64,000 nt of DNA from Fistulifera solaris (lineage: Eukaryota; Bacillariophyta; Bacillariophyceae; Naviculales; Stauroneidaceae): assembly GCA_030295235.1 (NCBI GenBank), contig AP026150.1, forward strand, positions 124,001-188,000, in the 5' to 3' direction. A program made the translations under genes and the position numbers. Numbering within the stretch: the first letter of the stretch is position 1; each line of letters starts with the position of its first letter. The notes beneath the pieces were generated by a model, which had not been told where the DNA came from, ran no database searches, and was given only the letters and a program-made list of their open reading frames with translations. Shown here in pieces: positions 43,993-53,592 of this stretch.

Positions 43993-44956
43993 TCACATCA
44001 CATAAAACCAAATAGTTGCCGCGTTGACCCAGTTGACAACGAAGACACAAATCGTAAAGGTTCCAATCACCGGTGCACTGGAACTTTCTCCATCTTCTCC
44101 ATTCGTAGGATCTCCCGTTTCTTCGGATGACGCTTCGAGTGTTCCATCCTCTGTGGGTGCCAGCGTTGCCAGAATGACATCTTCACATCCCGGAATAGTC
44201 GCGTCACCGATACCGAATCCATAAGCACTGCAAGCTAAATCAGGGTTGGCGGTTCCCATTTCTTGTATCATAGCTTCCAATTCGGCACACTCGGTAGCGC
44301 TTACTTCGTTCTGCAGCTCCTCACAAAGACGAATGCGCACGGTACTTTGTTCCAACTGTAGATTGACACGATTTTTATTTTCCAAAGTCTGGCAAACTTG
44401 TTCCATTTCCGCGTGACCGGGTGAACCAATTTCAAAATAAGCTTTCAGTGCATTCCAGCAGAGGGTTGGGTCGCTAGAACAATCGTATGTTGTTCCCATG
44501 ACCGTTATCGAATCTTTTAACTTGGGAATGTTATTGTTCGATGGATCTTGCTCAAAGAAAAATCCTTCACTAGCGCCCAAACCAAGAGCGCTGGGATTAT
44601 AAAACGGGCGGTTAGGAACGTTTGGTTGTGAGTAACAGATGCAGATGCACGGTCATTTTAAACATATTGGCAATTACTTACGCATCGGAAGATTGCATGT
44701 CACCCACGCGAAACGCATTGACAAAGGCACTGGCATAAGTACAAATAGAGGCGACATTTTGCTGTGCGACTTTGATGTCATAAACATCCAAACACTCTTG
44801 ACTGGCACGCGGCCAAGCGACCAATTCACCGCCCAGTTGACCGTAATCTTTGCAATCGGTGGCGTCGTCGGCCGTGTAGAGGCAAGCATCGCACTGAGCG
44901 TAGGCTCGTGTTGCGAGGAGACTGAGTGCGAACGGGAAGAGCAGAAAGGTATTCAT
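43993..44956 (-). CDS. secreted Cys-rich protein with C-terminal hydrophobic tail
   Basis: Exon 1 (44956-44682) codes a signal peptide ('MNTFLLFPFALSLLATRAYA') and 'QCDACLYTADDATDCKDYGQ'. Intron 44591-44681 is 91 nt. Exon 2 (44590-43993) continues 'AALGLGASEGFFFEQDPSNN', 'YDCSSDPTLCWNALKAYFEI' and 'CEELQNEVSATECAELEAMI'. An acidic Ser/Glu-rich stretch comes before the terminal 'VIGTFTICVFVVNWVNAATI'. The C-terminal segment could be a GPI signal or a membrane anchor. About 290 residues, likely displayed on the cell surface. No family recognised. Confidence 0.65.
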
Positions 44957-45450
44957 TTTTTAAAGCAAATGAGACGAAGATTGCGTATAATGTGCTGTAA
45001 CGCGACTATGTCATCAAGTAACAACCTGTCAAAAGTCAAAACGAAAGATCATTCTGTCACGTGTGTGTGCGCGAGTGCGATGACGAGAAAAAAGCGCGAC
45101 TTTTTTCGGGTCCGCATCTTCGGAGAAACCTAACTCGTACAGTACAGGCTGGCCCAGTGCGGAGTGCGGAATGACTAATGACTGTCCAACAACACGGTTT
45201 TTATACAGTCATAGTGATACTCGTTACTTGTGACTGGCGTACAGTCATTCTTGATTCTTGTGACTGGAACGTGACCGAATTTCCTCATTCGAACCCGAAA
45301 TAATGGATAATGGATTGAAAGGAATTGTCTACCAGAGACTAAACTAGTGTTACAAAAGACAAACAGAAACAAATACTTCTCAACTGATAAAAACATCTAA
45401 TTTCTTATCTAAGACTGCTCCAGCTTCGGTGCTCACTTGATAAAACTATT
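44957..45450. other. intergenic region, no gene seen
   Basis: Contains short near-duplicates of 'gtgactgg' near 45230-45270 and otherwise chance frames. Confidence 0.45.
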
Positions 45451-45849
45451 TCAGGGAAAGACATGCCTTTTCATATTACGAGCTTTCACATTTTTTAAGA
45501 CAGCAAAATCCGCACGCGCGTAGCAAGCGTCAGCGCCATAGCCAATCCAGGTAAGCTGGGCAAAAGAAATGGTCGATGCAGAAGAAAGCGTATTCGTGCA
45601 GCATATAGTTTGCCTAGTTGAATGCTGTAATCCATTCATGGCCGAGTTTGTGGATTCCGTTCATGACATTGCCGAAACGCTTGCCATTGTGCCACACATG
45701 GAACAATCTGCCCTTGATGTTTTTTTCATGCAAATGGTAACCTGCTCGTAAACATCGGCACAAACCCCTGTCGCTGGAGATACGGACGCTTCCTCCACTT
45801 GTTTTTGCGTGCTCCTAGCGCAATCGACGCATACTTTGTTTTCTGTCAT
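45451..45849 (-). pseudogene. Cys-rich reading frame split by one TGA, unresolved
   Basis: One frame runs from the ATG at 45849 to a TGA at 45451, with a single in-frame TGA at 45661-45663. Upstream it reads 'NKVCVDCARSTQKQVEEASV', 'GVCADVYEQVTICMKKTSRA' and 'DCSMCGTM'; downstream 'TICCTNTLSSASTISFAQL'. The Cys spacing of the first half recalls the neighbouring secreted gene ('ECLDVYD'), so it may be a relic of that family. It may also be a short gene whose downstream half is untranslated. No signal peptide. Confidence 0.3.
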
Positions 45850-46322
45850 TTACGCCAAATATCACTCTGGGCTTGAATTTCGTGAGTTGTTTTTCTTTCA
45901 GAAGGAACCGTTGGTTTGAAAAAGGAGCACAATGCGAATGAATGGCGACATGAATAATGAGCTAGATGAATGAGGTGAATTTTTGTTTATTGAAGGCACG
46001 AAACGGGGGCAGACAGGCAGACGGGAACATAGATGCAAGATGCAAGCAAAAAAGCAAAGCAGCAACCCTTAAGAGTACCACTTCGACGCGAAGATGATTT
46101 CGAGTACTGTATAAAAGAAAGTTGTTCGGCAATATTCTTCATGTTCGCTGCATCAATCCGCTCCTACAATTTCGCCGATAGCGATTTGTTGACGCCTTCT
46201 GCTTTTTTTCTTTCTTTCGCCATCATGATTACCGTATTATTTTTTTCTCTGCAAAATCTACAAAATCTTTTTGATGGCAAACTTGACGCTCTTTCATCTC
46301 TTGCGATATACATCATCATAAC
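45850..46322. other. intergenic region, no convincing gene
   Basis: Upstream region of the plastid protein at 46323. A TATAAAAG lies at 46110-46117. An open frame at 46033-46326 has no domain and looks like chance. Confidence 0.45.
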
Positions 46323-46943
46323 ATGACGAAGTTAGTGGCACTGATTTGTCTGCTGGTGTCAGTGACGACGACAAGTGCCTTTTCTATTCCACCGGCTGTT
46401 GCCAAAACCACGGCACTGTTCGCCGTGGCAAGCGGCGACTACTATCGACGAACCCTCGAGCAAGCTCGTCAAGTCGCTTTTGCACCCACCAGTTCTCCTC
46501 AAGAAGCTCGCAAGTACCTTTTTGAAGTACTTCATCTCCAGACGGGGTGTTCGACGGGTTTCTTGGAGGATGATGGAGTCTGTGACAATGTGCAAGAAAT
46601 GGCGGACCTGGTCGCTCATTTGCGTGTCAAGGCGAATGAAAAAGTACTGCGCCGTGAAGTGGTCTTGTTGGCATCGTTGATGATGAGTGCTTCCGCTGTG
46701 ACACTTATGGCGTGGTTCATGGGTATCAGTCATGTCGTGCCGTTTACTCCGCAAGAATGGATGTGGGCCGTCCGTGATGGTTATCTCCCCACTCTGTTGG
46801 AACAGAATTTCAAATATGGAGGCTTTCTTGTAGATGACCCGACTGACTATCAACCTTTTCTATGGACTGAATGGGGATGGTCCCTTCGTGATGGGTATGT
46901 GCCCACCATGATGGCCGATTGGTTCCGAAATGGCGGATTGTAG
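46323..46943 (+). CDS. plastid-targeted membrane protein with a repeated W-RDGY motif
   Basis: A complete 206-residue protein. The signal peptide 'MTKLVALICLLVSVTTTSA' meets 'FSIPPAV', a typical diatom plastid import site. The mature part has a membrane segment ('VVLLASLMMSASAVTLMAWF'). After it come two copies of a 20-residue unit: 'WMWAVRDGYLPTLLEQNFKY' and 'WGWSLRDGYVPTMMADWFRN', each ending in Gly-Gly. The protein ends right after the second unit. The topology suggests a thylakoid or envelope protein exposing the repeats. I do not recognise the family. Confidence 0.65.
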   Translation: MTKLVALICLLVSVTTTSAFSIPPAVAKTTALFAVASGDYYRRTLEQARQVAFAPTSSPQEARKYLFEVLHLQTGCSTGFLEDDGVCDNVQEMADLVAHLRVKANEKVLRREVVLLASLMMSASAVTLMAWFMGISHVVPFTPQEWMWAVRDGYLPTLLEQNFKYGGFLVDDPTDYQPFLWTEWGWSLRDGYVPTMMADWFRNGGL

Positions 46944-47510
46944 ATGTATGCTGCGCGGTAGAGAATCCACTTCGTTTGGATTCAGGCAGAGTGTAGATAT
47001 TGCATGGTTTCAATATTTTTTGTAATTAGTTGATAGACCAATTAGAGTCATATCTTTTCAATAAATTTGATTGATGATCACATGCACCGCAAAGGACCGT
47101 CCGTTTGATGTGTGACGATAGTAATTGACGTACCGGTACCGGTACCGAATGGAGCCCAGTCAAGAGTCCCGCGTCTTCCACACACACTACTTTATTCTAT
47201 TAGTCACGGTACTCAGTGACTGTTACCGTAACAGTAGTAGTTTTTGAGGTGGTACGAGGAATGAATGACCGCAAAGAACGAACCAAAATGAATGACTCTT
47301 TTGTTGGGGCGGAAAAAAAAAACCGCGTTTTCCATTGAAATAAAAACAAGGTCTGTTAATCCTCTTGCTTATTGAGAAATCTCAAGAGGGAGAACAAAAT
47401 AGGGAGCGACAACATACTTGAACTGAAAACGCAAAGCAATCACACGTGCAAAGCAGAAAAAAGGGAGCTATTTGTTAGAAAAAAGCGCTATTTTCGAAGA
47501 ACATCAAACG
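46944..47510. other. intergenic region, no gene seen
   Basis: Contains 'taccggtaccggtaccg' near 47132 and a purine-rich leader before the LRR gene; no gene. Confidence 0.45.
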
Positions 47511-50006
47511 ATGCGCCCTGAGCAACCCATCTCGAATTTAAACGATCTGAAAGGATCGCAAGACAACGACGACGACATCGTGTACCGTCCCTCCTTTCTA
47601 GCCGATATCCCGTTACCACCGCCTTTACCGAACGATGAATCTGAAGCCGCACATGATCAATTACCGAACATCGAAGAATACAAAGCACAAGTTGGTCCTA
47701 CTTCCACCGACAACAATCGCTGTCTACGAATTTGTCTGATTACGTCTCTGTTTGTTGTCGCCATCGTTGTCTCCTTGACCGTCGGATTGGTTGTCGGAAT
47801 CGAAGAAGGAATTACGTTGGAAGAAGACACGATCGAACGTACCCCCACCACACCCGTGGCTTCCCCTATGAAACCACCAGTCGCATCACCCGTCGCTCCG
47901 CCCGTCGCAGATCTTCCCACCTTGCATCCGGATGTCGCGAACCGTAAATACGAAATGGAAGAAATAGCCTTGGCGGAAGGATGGTCCGATTTGTATTCCT
48001 TGTCGACACCCGGGACGCCCCAGAATCGAGCCTGTACTTTTATCGCGGAAGACGATCGCCAATTGCCCATTGAACCTACGCTCGAATTGAAAGAACGCTA
48101 CGCACTGGCCGTCTTGTATTATGCGTGGAATGGCGATCAATGGCGAGACAATTTGTTTTGGATGCAGTACAATCATCATTGTGATTGGATGGCGTCCTTG
48201 CAAGACGATGCGGGGCAGCCCGTATCCGTGGGAGTGATTTGTGACATGGATCAAAGCGTGACTTCGCTGTATTTGGCGGGCAATGAAATGCGAGGTACGA
48301 TTCCTCGGGAAATTAGACTCCTACGGAACTTGTTTGTTCTGGATCTGTCAAGTGCCCAGTATTTGGAATCGGGGGAAGATGGGATTCCGTGGCAAGACAT
48401 GGCGCAACTCACGAAACTCCAGACACTCAATTTGGCGAACAACAACTTTACCGGAATGATTGACCCACGATTGAATGCACTGAAAACACTGACTACCTTA
48501 AATTTGTCCAACAACCGGTTCTACGGCATCATCCCGGCGGCGATTGCGGCGAATTTGCGAGAATTGTCGATTTTGAATTTGGAATACAACCAATTGGGGG
48601 GTACACTGGATTCATTGCAAGACTGTGTCGCAGTAGCCATTCTGTTGGGAGGAAATAACTTGACAGGAACTCTCAAAAATGAAATCTATTCTTCCTGGCC
48701 GCGGTTGGAAACGTTGGATTTGTCGGACAACCAATTGGAAGGGGATTTGCCCGCAGGTCTGTTTGCCATGGAAACACTCACGGTTGTTGATCTGCACGGC
48801 AACCAGTTTTCGGGTCCGCTGCCTGATGTCATTTCGACCAACTCGCAAATTCGATTTTTGGCATTGCAAGAGAATCAGTTGTCGGGAAGCATTGGAGACA
48901 AGTTACGGTATATGACCAAATTGGAACATCTCGATTTATCAAACAACGCATTGACCGGCCCGCTTCCAGATGACTTTTCTATAATGTCGGACTTACGGTA
49001 CTTGTTCATGGCGTTCAATGGCCAGTTCACACCGGGTCCGATTCCCGCCTCGTACGGTAGTATGATGAATTTGGTGGATCTGTCCTTGCAACAAACTAAT
49101 CGCAACGGAACGATCCCCACGGAATTGGGACAGCTGACCGCGTTACAGCTTTTGGATTTGGCCGACAACGATTTGAGCGGCGCGATTCCGAGTGAATTCG
49201 GTACCATGGAAAAGTTACAATTCATACTGCTCAAAGACAACATGCTTACAGGATCACTTCCGGCAAGTCTGTTGGAATTGACCCGACTGGCGATCTTGGT
49301 CATTAACGATAATTCGTTCTTCGGAGCAACCAATGAGCTCTGCTTAGAAGGTGGTCAATTCGCCATTGAAACGATGGACGTCATCGTCTCGGATTGCGGT
49401 GACTTGGCGTGCGCATGCTGTGTCTGCTGCAATACTGCCGAAGGCAATCGGACGTCCGAGTGCGTCCTTTCGGTCTGGTTCAATGACGTAGATCCCGTCT
49501 ATTCTCCATACTATCGGTACCAGAGAGGATTCTATGCCTTTCAACAAACCGAAGTGGAGTACCCTTCTTTCGAAGAAGAAGTAGGAGAAGATCTTATCCT
49601 ATGGATTGATGATCCAGCCGCTCCTATTGATATTGATGGAGACGGGATCGTCAATGTGGGAGATTCCGATGCCGATGGGGATGGTATTGCGAATGAAGCC
49701 GACGGTGATAAAGATGGAGATGAAACTCCCGATTTTCAGGATGAGTTCGACAGCAATCCATTAGAGACTGTGGACAACGATGGTGATGGGGTTGGTGACA
49801 ACGCGGATAGTGACGCGACCGATGCAACGGTGGGCGACTCGGACGGCGACGGAATTGGAGACAATGCCGATGGGGCGCCAGACGACAGTGACATGGGCGA
49901 CACGGACGGTGACGGTGTTGGAGACAACGCAGACGAATTCCCCGATGACCCCAACCAATACGATACCGATCCTGGTGATGACGCCGGCGGTATACGAAAA
50001 CACTAA
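47511..50006 (+). CDS. LRR membrane protein with thrombospondin type 3-like Ca-binding tail
   Basis: The ATG at 47511 gives an 831-residue protein without a signal peptide. An acidic cytosolic N-terminus of about 70 residues with 'IPLPPPLPNDES' leads to a membrane anchor ('ICLITSLFVVAIVVSLTVGL'). A Thr/Pro linker and an N-terminal LRR cap ('ALAVLYYAWNGDQWRDN') follow. About twelve plant-type LRRs come next, such as 'LQTLNLANNNFTGMIDP' and 'LETLDLSDNQLEGDLPAGLF'. After a Cys cluster ('CGDLACACCVCCN'), the last 120 residues are repeated 'DSDGDGIGDNADG'-type units, the calcium-binding pattern of thrombospondin type 3 repeats. Type II orientation puts LRRs and tail outside the cell. Likely recognition or adhesion; the ligand is unknown. 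Confidence 0.78.
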   Translation: MRPEQPISNLNDLKGSQDNDDDIVYRPSFLADIPLPPPLPNDESEAAHDQLPNIEEYKAQVGPTSTDNNRCLRICLITSLFVVAIVVSLTVGLVVGIEEGITLEEDTIERTPTTPVASPMKPPVASPVAPPVADLPTLHPDVANRKYEMEEIALAEGWSDLYSLSTPGTPQNRACTFIAEDDRQLPIEPTLELKERYALAVLYYAWNGDQWRDNLFWMQYNHHCDWMASLQDDAGQPVSVGVICDMDQSVTSLYLAGNEMRGTIPREIRLLRNLFVLDLSSAQYLESGEDGIPWQDMAQLTKLQTLNLANNNFTGMIDPRLNALKTLTTLNLSNNRFYGIIPAAIAANLRELSILNLEYNQLGGTLDSLQDCVAVAILLGGNNLTGTLKNEIYSSWPRLETLDLSDNQLEGDLPAGLFAMETLTVVDLHGNQFSGPLPDVISTNSQIRFLALQENQLSGSIGDKLRYMTKLEHLDLSNNALTGPLPDDFSIMSDLRYLFMAFNGQFTPGPIPASYGSMMNLVDLSLQQTNRNGTIPTELGQLTALQLLDLADNDLSGAIPSEFGTMEKLQFILLKDNMLTGSLPASLLELTRLAILVINDNSFFGATNELCLEGGQFAIETMDVIVSDCGDLACACCVCCNTAEGNRTSECVLSVWFNDVDPVYSPYYRYQRGFYAFQQTEVEYPSFEEEVGEDLILWIDDPAAPIDIDGDGIVNVGDSDADGDGIANEADGDKDGDETPDFQDEFDSNPLETVDNDGDGVGDNADSDATDATVGDSDGDGIGDNADGAPDDSDMGDTDGDGVGDNADEFPDDPNQYDTDPGDDAGGIRKH

Positions 50007-50157
50007 CAGACCGAAAGCTGCTGCGTAAGCATAGTTAAGATACGTGTTATTTTCTTTCCAGACAATTTTTCATCAAACGGAGTTAGCTAGATTCCTTTCA
50101 GCCTAGCTCTACTTCAAAGTGTTCGACGGAGCAAAGCCGACATACTTGTACCAGGAA

Positions 50158-50181
50158 CCGTAGGGCGGAAATTGAAGCATA
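50158..50181 (+). repeat. left terminal inverted repeat
   Basis: 24 bp, exact inverted match to 51388-51411. Confidence 0.85.
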
Positions 50182-50454
50182 TTTCCGTTCGGACATTCGT
50201 GGTACGTTTACTTAGAGCAATTCGAATTTTTTCGATTGATTCTAAATGTCGCGCCTAAATATGCTATATTTATGGGAACTTTTTGATCTAGAGTCAACCG
50301 GCCTGCGATTTCAACGGTGGCGATTTCCTTATTTAAAATGGTTTCCAACGATATGTGAAACACGTCAGACGCCCTTATGGTTGAGAAGTTATGCCATTTT
50401 TAGTGTGAGACCCCTCATTATTTTTTTCTCCCCTCGCACATCACGACGTACGAC
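50182..50454. other. subterminal region of the transposon
   Basis: Non-coding leader between the left inverted repeat and the HTH frame. An open frame at 50246-50494 overlaps the HTH start and has no domain. Confidence 0.4.
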
Positions 50455-50937
50455 ATGCCGAAAAAATTCGCTCTCACTAATGAGCAAAAGATGACCATTG
50501 CTCTTGAAGCAAAGTCATACATCTTGACTCAAAAACAGATTGCAAGTAAGTACAACATCGCGCAATCTCAAGTGTCTCGTTGGGTTGCACAGTTCGCAAA
50601 GCTTAATTGGAAACTCCCCGATGCGCAAAAGAAAAAGAAGTATTTGCCCGGAGGTGGTCGAAAGAGCATCTATTCAATTGAAATTTAAGAAGAAATTGTT
50701 TCCTTCGTTTCCGATCTCCGCTTCTACAACTACCCAATTACGATCAGGCGAGTTTTCATCCATTTGATGAGCAAGGCAATGATCGACGACAGTCCTCGTG
50801 ATAATGCTGTTGCAAAGCGGATCCGTCACATCTTCAACAAGAACGGGCTTGTCAGACGCAAGAAGACAACTGCTGCGCAAATCACACGCTCTTCCATCGT
50901 CATGAAGAACTGCTTCATTTTAATGGCCTCTTCTTGA
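50455..50937 (+). pseudogene. transposase remnant, N-terminal HTH DNA-binding part
   Basis: It starts 'MPKKFALTNEQKMTIALEAK' and continues 'LTQKQIASKYNIAQSQVSRW', a helix-turn-helix of the psq/CENP-B type found at the start of pogo-like transposases. 'LPGGGRKSIYSIEI' corresponds to the family's 'GxGRK' linker. A TAA at 50686-50688 interrupts the frame. The same frame resumes with 'EEIVSFVSDLRFYNYPITIR' and 'VRRKKTTAAQITRS', the second half of the DNA-binding region, and ends at 50937. The catalytic DDE part is absent. Confidence 0.65.
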
Positions 50938-51133
50938 GTACCTTCGGGTCCATGCAATGTTGCTCTTTCGACAGGGCTTCTCCACAACAATTGTGCAAAT
51001 GGTACTGTGTTCCGTTGGAATTCACCTTCAAGCCGACAATTTCCAGGGTAAAATAAGGTTCGTCCTCATTTTCTTCAATGCTTACTTCAGATTCTGTGGC
51101 AGAACGAAGGGAATTGCTGTCGGAATCACTCAT
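50915..51133 (-). other. small reverse-strand reading frame inside the transposon
   Basis: A 72-residue frame with an acidic start ('MSDSDSNSLRSATESEVSIE') and 'EPYFTLEIVGLKVNSNGTQY'. The composition looks coding and faintly resembles a HIRAN-type beta strand order, but it is short. It could be a second transposon gene fragment or captured host sequence. Confidence 0.25.
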
Positions 51134-51387
51134 GTTTCAAGCATCGGCGTCTGTTTGTGTTTTTTCGCAAAGCTGATGCGGTGTGTTTTGAGAGGGTAGG
51201 AGAGGCGGAGGAATAAAAGGTGCGCGCCAACCCCAAAAATTGTTTGTATACGTTTTGGGTACAAACGGCATTGATTCAAAAAAATGCGCGAAAGAGCGCG
51301 AACCGCTCCCCGTGTAAAAATCACGCGATGGCAAAAAACCTCGAAGGAGCTTTGCCTAAGTGTTAGTGCCGGTTGACGGGGGGGGTG

Positions 51388-51411
51388 TATGCTTCAATTT
51401 CCGCCCTACGG
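51388..51411 (-). repeat. right terminal inverted repeat
   Basis: 24 bp, exact inverted match to 50158-50181, preceded by a run of eight G. Confidence 0.85.
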
Positions 51412-51412
51412 T

Positions 51413-51727
51413 ACCGTACCAACAAGTTCTCGGCACACGTCAGAGCATAAAGCTCTCACAATCACAAAATTCGACCTGATTGTGTACCGGAACGACTCGT
51501 AAACTTAGGTAATGCTTCGTGGAAGCCAAGTAAAAAACAAGTTACTTCCAGATTCCTGGACGACACTTGGCAGGAAAAAAGTGAGAGAAAAGGCCGAACC
51601 GAATTTTGTGCCACAATTCTCACGAAAGTTCGAATCTTGCTGTCGAGAACTTTCAATCATAATTCATCCAAGCAAATAAAGGACTATCGCTCTCTATCTT
51701 CTTATAAAAACAAGAAAGAGAAGCACG
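51413..51727. other. intergenic region, no gene seen
   Basis: Promoter side of the twin CX9C gene; nothing distinctive. Confidence 0.45.
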
Positions 51728-51967
51728 ATGATCTCGAGTACGATAGACTCCTCCTCGAAGCCCCGACGACACGAAACCGTCTATCATCCCGTCATTAGTT
51801 CCATGGTGCAGCAACCCAATACAATGAAGAATTGCACACAAGTCCTCGACATGCATTCCCGCTGTGAAGCGTTGCGGCGCAGCACCCAGTACGAAAGCGA
51901 AGAAACCTTTGTCTGTCGGACGGCGCAGCGGTATCACGACTTGTGTTTACAAGGGTACGAGTTATGA
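51728..51967 (+). CDS. twin CX9C (CHCH) mitochondrial intermembrane-space protein
   Basis: A 79-residue protein starting 'MISSTIDSSSKPRRHETVYH'. It has 'CTQVLDMHSRC' and 'CRTAQRYHDLC', two pairs of Cys each separated by exactly nine residues, 22 residues apart between the inner Cys. This is the coiled-coil-helix-coiled-coil-helix fold imported and oxidised by Mia40. Such proteins serve in respiratory-chain assembly (COX17/COX19/CMC type). Which member it is cannot be told. The opposite-strand frame at 51653-51937 is a shadow. Confidence 0.7.
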   Translation: MISSTIDSSSKPRRHETVYHPVISSMVQQPNTMKNCTQVLDMHSRCEALRRSTQYESEETFVCRTAQRYHDLCLQGYEL

Positions 51968-52231
51968 AGCCGCAGGCCCACTTGTTTTTTTTTTTGTGAA
52001 AGATGAATTGAGTGCTCGTCTCATTGTTGTCGTAGGTATCCGTAACATTCTGTTAATAGTATCATTTGAGTAAAACATTATGAATAGTTTATCTTCTATT
52101 CCTGAGAAGTACTCTTTGTCGACTTGATTCGCAGAAACATCCCCGAATCTGTTTACCTCGATGATCGGCATTTCTGAACTACTAGTCTCATCATGGCGCT
52201 CTTGATCATACCTCGTCCTTGTTTGGCTAAT

Positions 52232-53465
52232 TCAAGGCCCGGCAATGCTCGAATCATCGTCCGAAGCCAGGCCTTGAGGGTCGGCTGCGCCACACGCCAA
52301 ATCACGCATCGCCATCAGTCGACGTTGGAAATCCATCATTACCGAAGATTGCTGCTGATTTAACCACTCCAAAGTATCGCGTGTTTGTTGCACCAACGGA
52401 TCTTGTTCCGACAAGACACATTCTTGCACCAACAGCACTTCGTCCAAGGTCAAGGCGGCATCGTCGTACGCACCTTCCGATAGTTGCAGCGACGCTAAAT
52501 TCCACTGCGTGGCTGCGATCCCCAACAAAGGGACTTCCGGGGCCGTGCTTTTGAGTGCGACACGTTGTATTTTGAGGGCTTCTTCCCAAGCGACTTTTGC
52601 CATTTCCAATTCTTTCAATTTGTACAAGCAACAACCAATGTTATGAAGAATTTTGGCGACTTTCGGATGATCGTTGTCGTACCATTGACGCCGTATGTGA
52701 AGTGCTTCCCGAAAAGCCACGAGCGCTTTCCGAGGTTGGTGCCGTTCCAAGTGCACCACTCCCAATTGCGCCAAACTCACGGCAACATTGGCGTGATCCT
52801 CACCCAAGGTGGCTTTCCGGATCCGAATCGCTTCTTGATACGACTGGATGGCGGCTTCATAATGCCCCATACGCATCTGTACGATGCCCCGGTTGTGATA
52901 AGCCGTCCCAACGCGTTTGTGCTCTTCGCCGTACCTTGTCCCAAGACCCCGCAAAATTTCTTCAAAAACTTCCAATGCTTCTTCATATTCTCCTTGCCGC
53001 AAATGTTCCGAAGCCATGTCATGAATTGCTTGTAAGTTTTGTTCGACTTGTAAAAATGGGGCGCTAGTAGTAGCTGCGTGCGGAGATTCTTCACAACATT
53101 CCTCGCGATGATGATGATGATGATGATGATGCTGATGATGATGATGCTTCGACAGTTTCAAACGAATTTCATCGAGCGAAGAAGAGTAGTCATCATCATC
53201 CTTCTCATGAAAAATGGTCATTTTGGGTGATAATTCTTCGTATGGTTTTTCTATGGATTCCTCTATGGGTGAAAATCGATCCGTATAATAAGGTCGTTTT
53301 CGATGGGGACTCGTCGGACGACGACTCCTCCCTCCCTCATTGGCTGTTGTTCACAACTACTTTCAATGACATGATGATGATTCTTCTCCTTCTGTGGAAT
53401 TCTCCAACGCATTTTTCGTCGTACTTTGCCATGTTTTATCTTCTGGAAGGAGCTCTGTGGTTCAT

Positions 53466-53497
<32 letters not shown>

Positions 53498-53592
53498 TCG
53501 AATACAGCTTCCGGAGCAATGGAAAAATCGTCTGTTTCCTCAAACGATGTTCGATCGATCAGCAGCAGCATGTGAAGGGTCGGAGGTCGCAT
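52232..53592 (-). CDS. kinesin-light-chain-like TPR protein with Ser and His runs
   Basis: The TPR part reads 'HLRQGEYEEALEVFEEILRG', 'HNRGIVQMRMGHYEAAIQSY', 'LAQLGVVHLERHQPRKALVA' and 'LHNIGCCLYKLKELEMAKVA', with the 42-residue period and H-P-x-V/A-A spacing of kinesin-light-chain-type repeats. The frame with these starts at 53221. It stays open upstream with 'RKRPYYTDRFSPIEESIEKP', and the preceding frame from 53592 ('LIDRTSFEETDDFSIAPEAV') joins after a one-base shift near 53310-53330. The whole is then about 453 residues. A poly-Ser run and a His-rich run of 12 come from triplet repeats. Cytosolic scaffold; partner unknown. Met 53571 is an alternative start. Confidence 0.7.
53108..53146. 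repeat. ATG triplet microsatellite (encodes His run)
   Basis: About twelve ATG units with one interruption, read on the minus strand as poly-His in the TPR gene. Confidence 0.8.
53466..53497. repeat. ACG triplet microsatellite (encodes Ser run)
   Basis: About ten ACG units, read on the minus strand as poly-Ser in the N-terminal part of the TPR gene. Confidence 0.8.

Larger units (their letters stand above)
50157..51412 (+). mobile_element. pogo/Tc1-like DNA transposon with perfect terminal inverted repeats
   Basis: Two blocks, 50158-50181 and 51388-51411, are exact reverse complements over 24 bp (25 with the outer A/T pair). They start 'CCGTAGGGCGGAAATTGAAG'. Between them lies a helix-turn-helix reading frame of transposase type. 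The right end is followed by TA; the left is preceded by AA, so a TA target duplication typical of this superfamily may have decayed. The 1.26-kb element has no DDE catalytic domain. It is therefore an internally deleted, non-autonomous copy whose ends are still intact. Confidence 0.75.

Noticed and set aside
43989-45133. Plus-strand frames opposite the secreted Cys-rich gene
   Set aside because: Shadow frames; the minus strand has a signal peptide, a phased intron and regular Cys.
46033-46326. 97-residue frame before the plastid protein
   Set aside because: Covers the presumed promoter and leader; composition is not coding-like and it has no domain.
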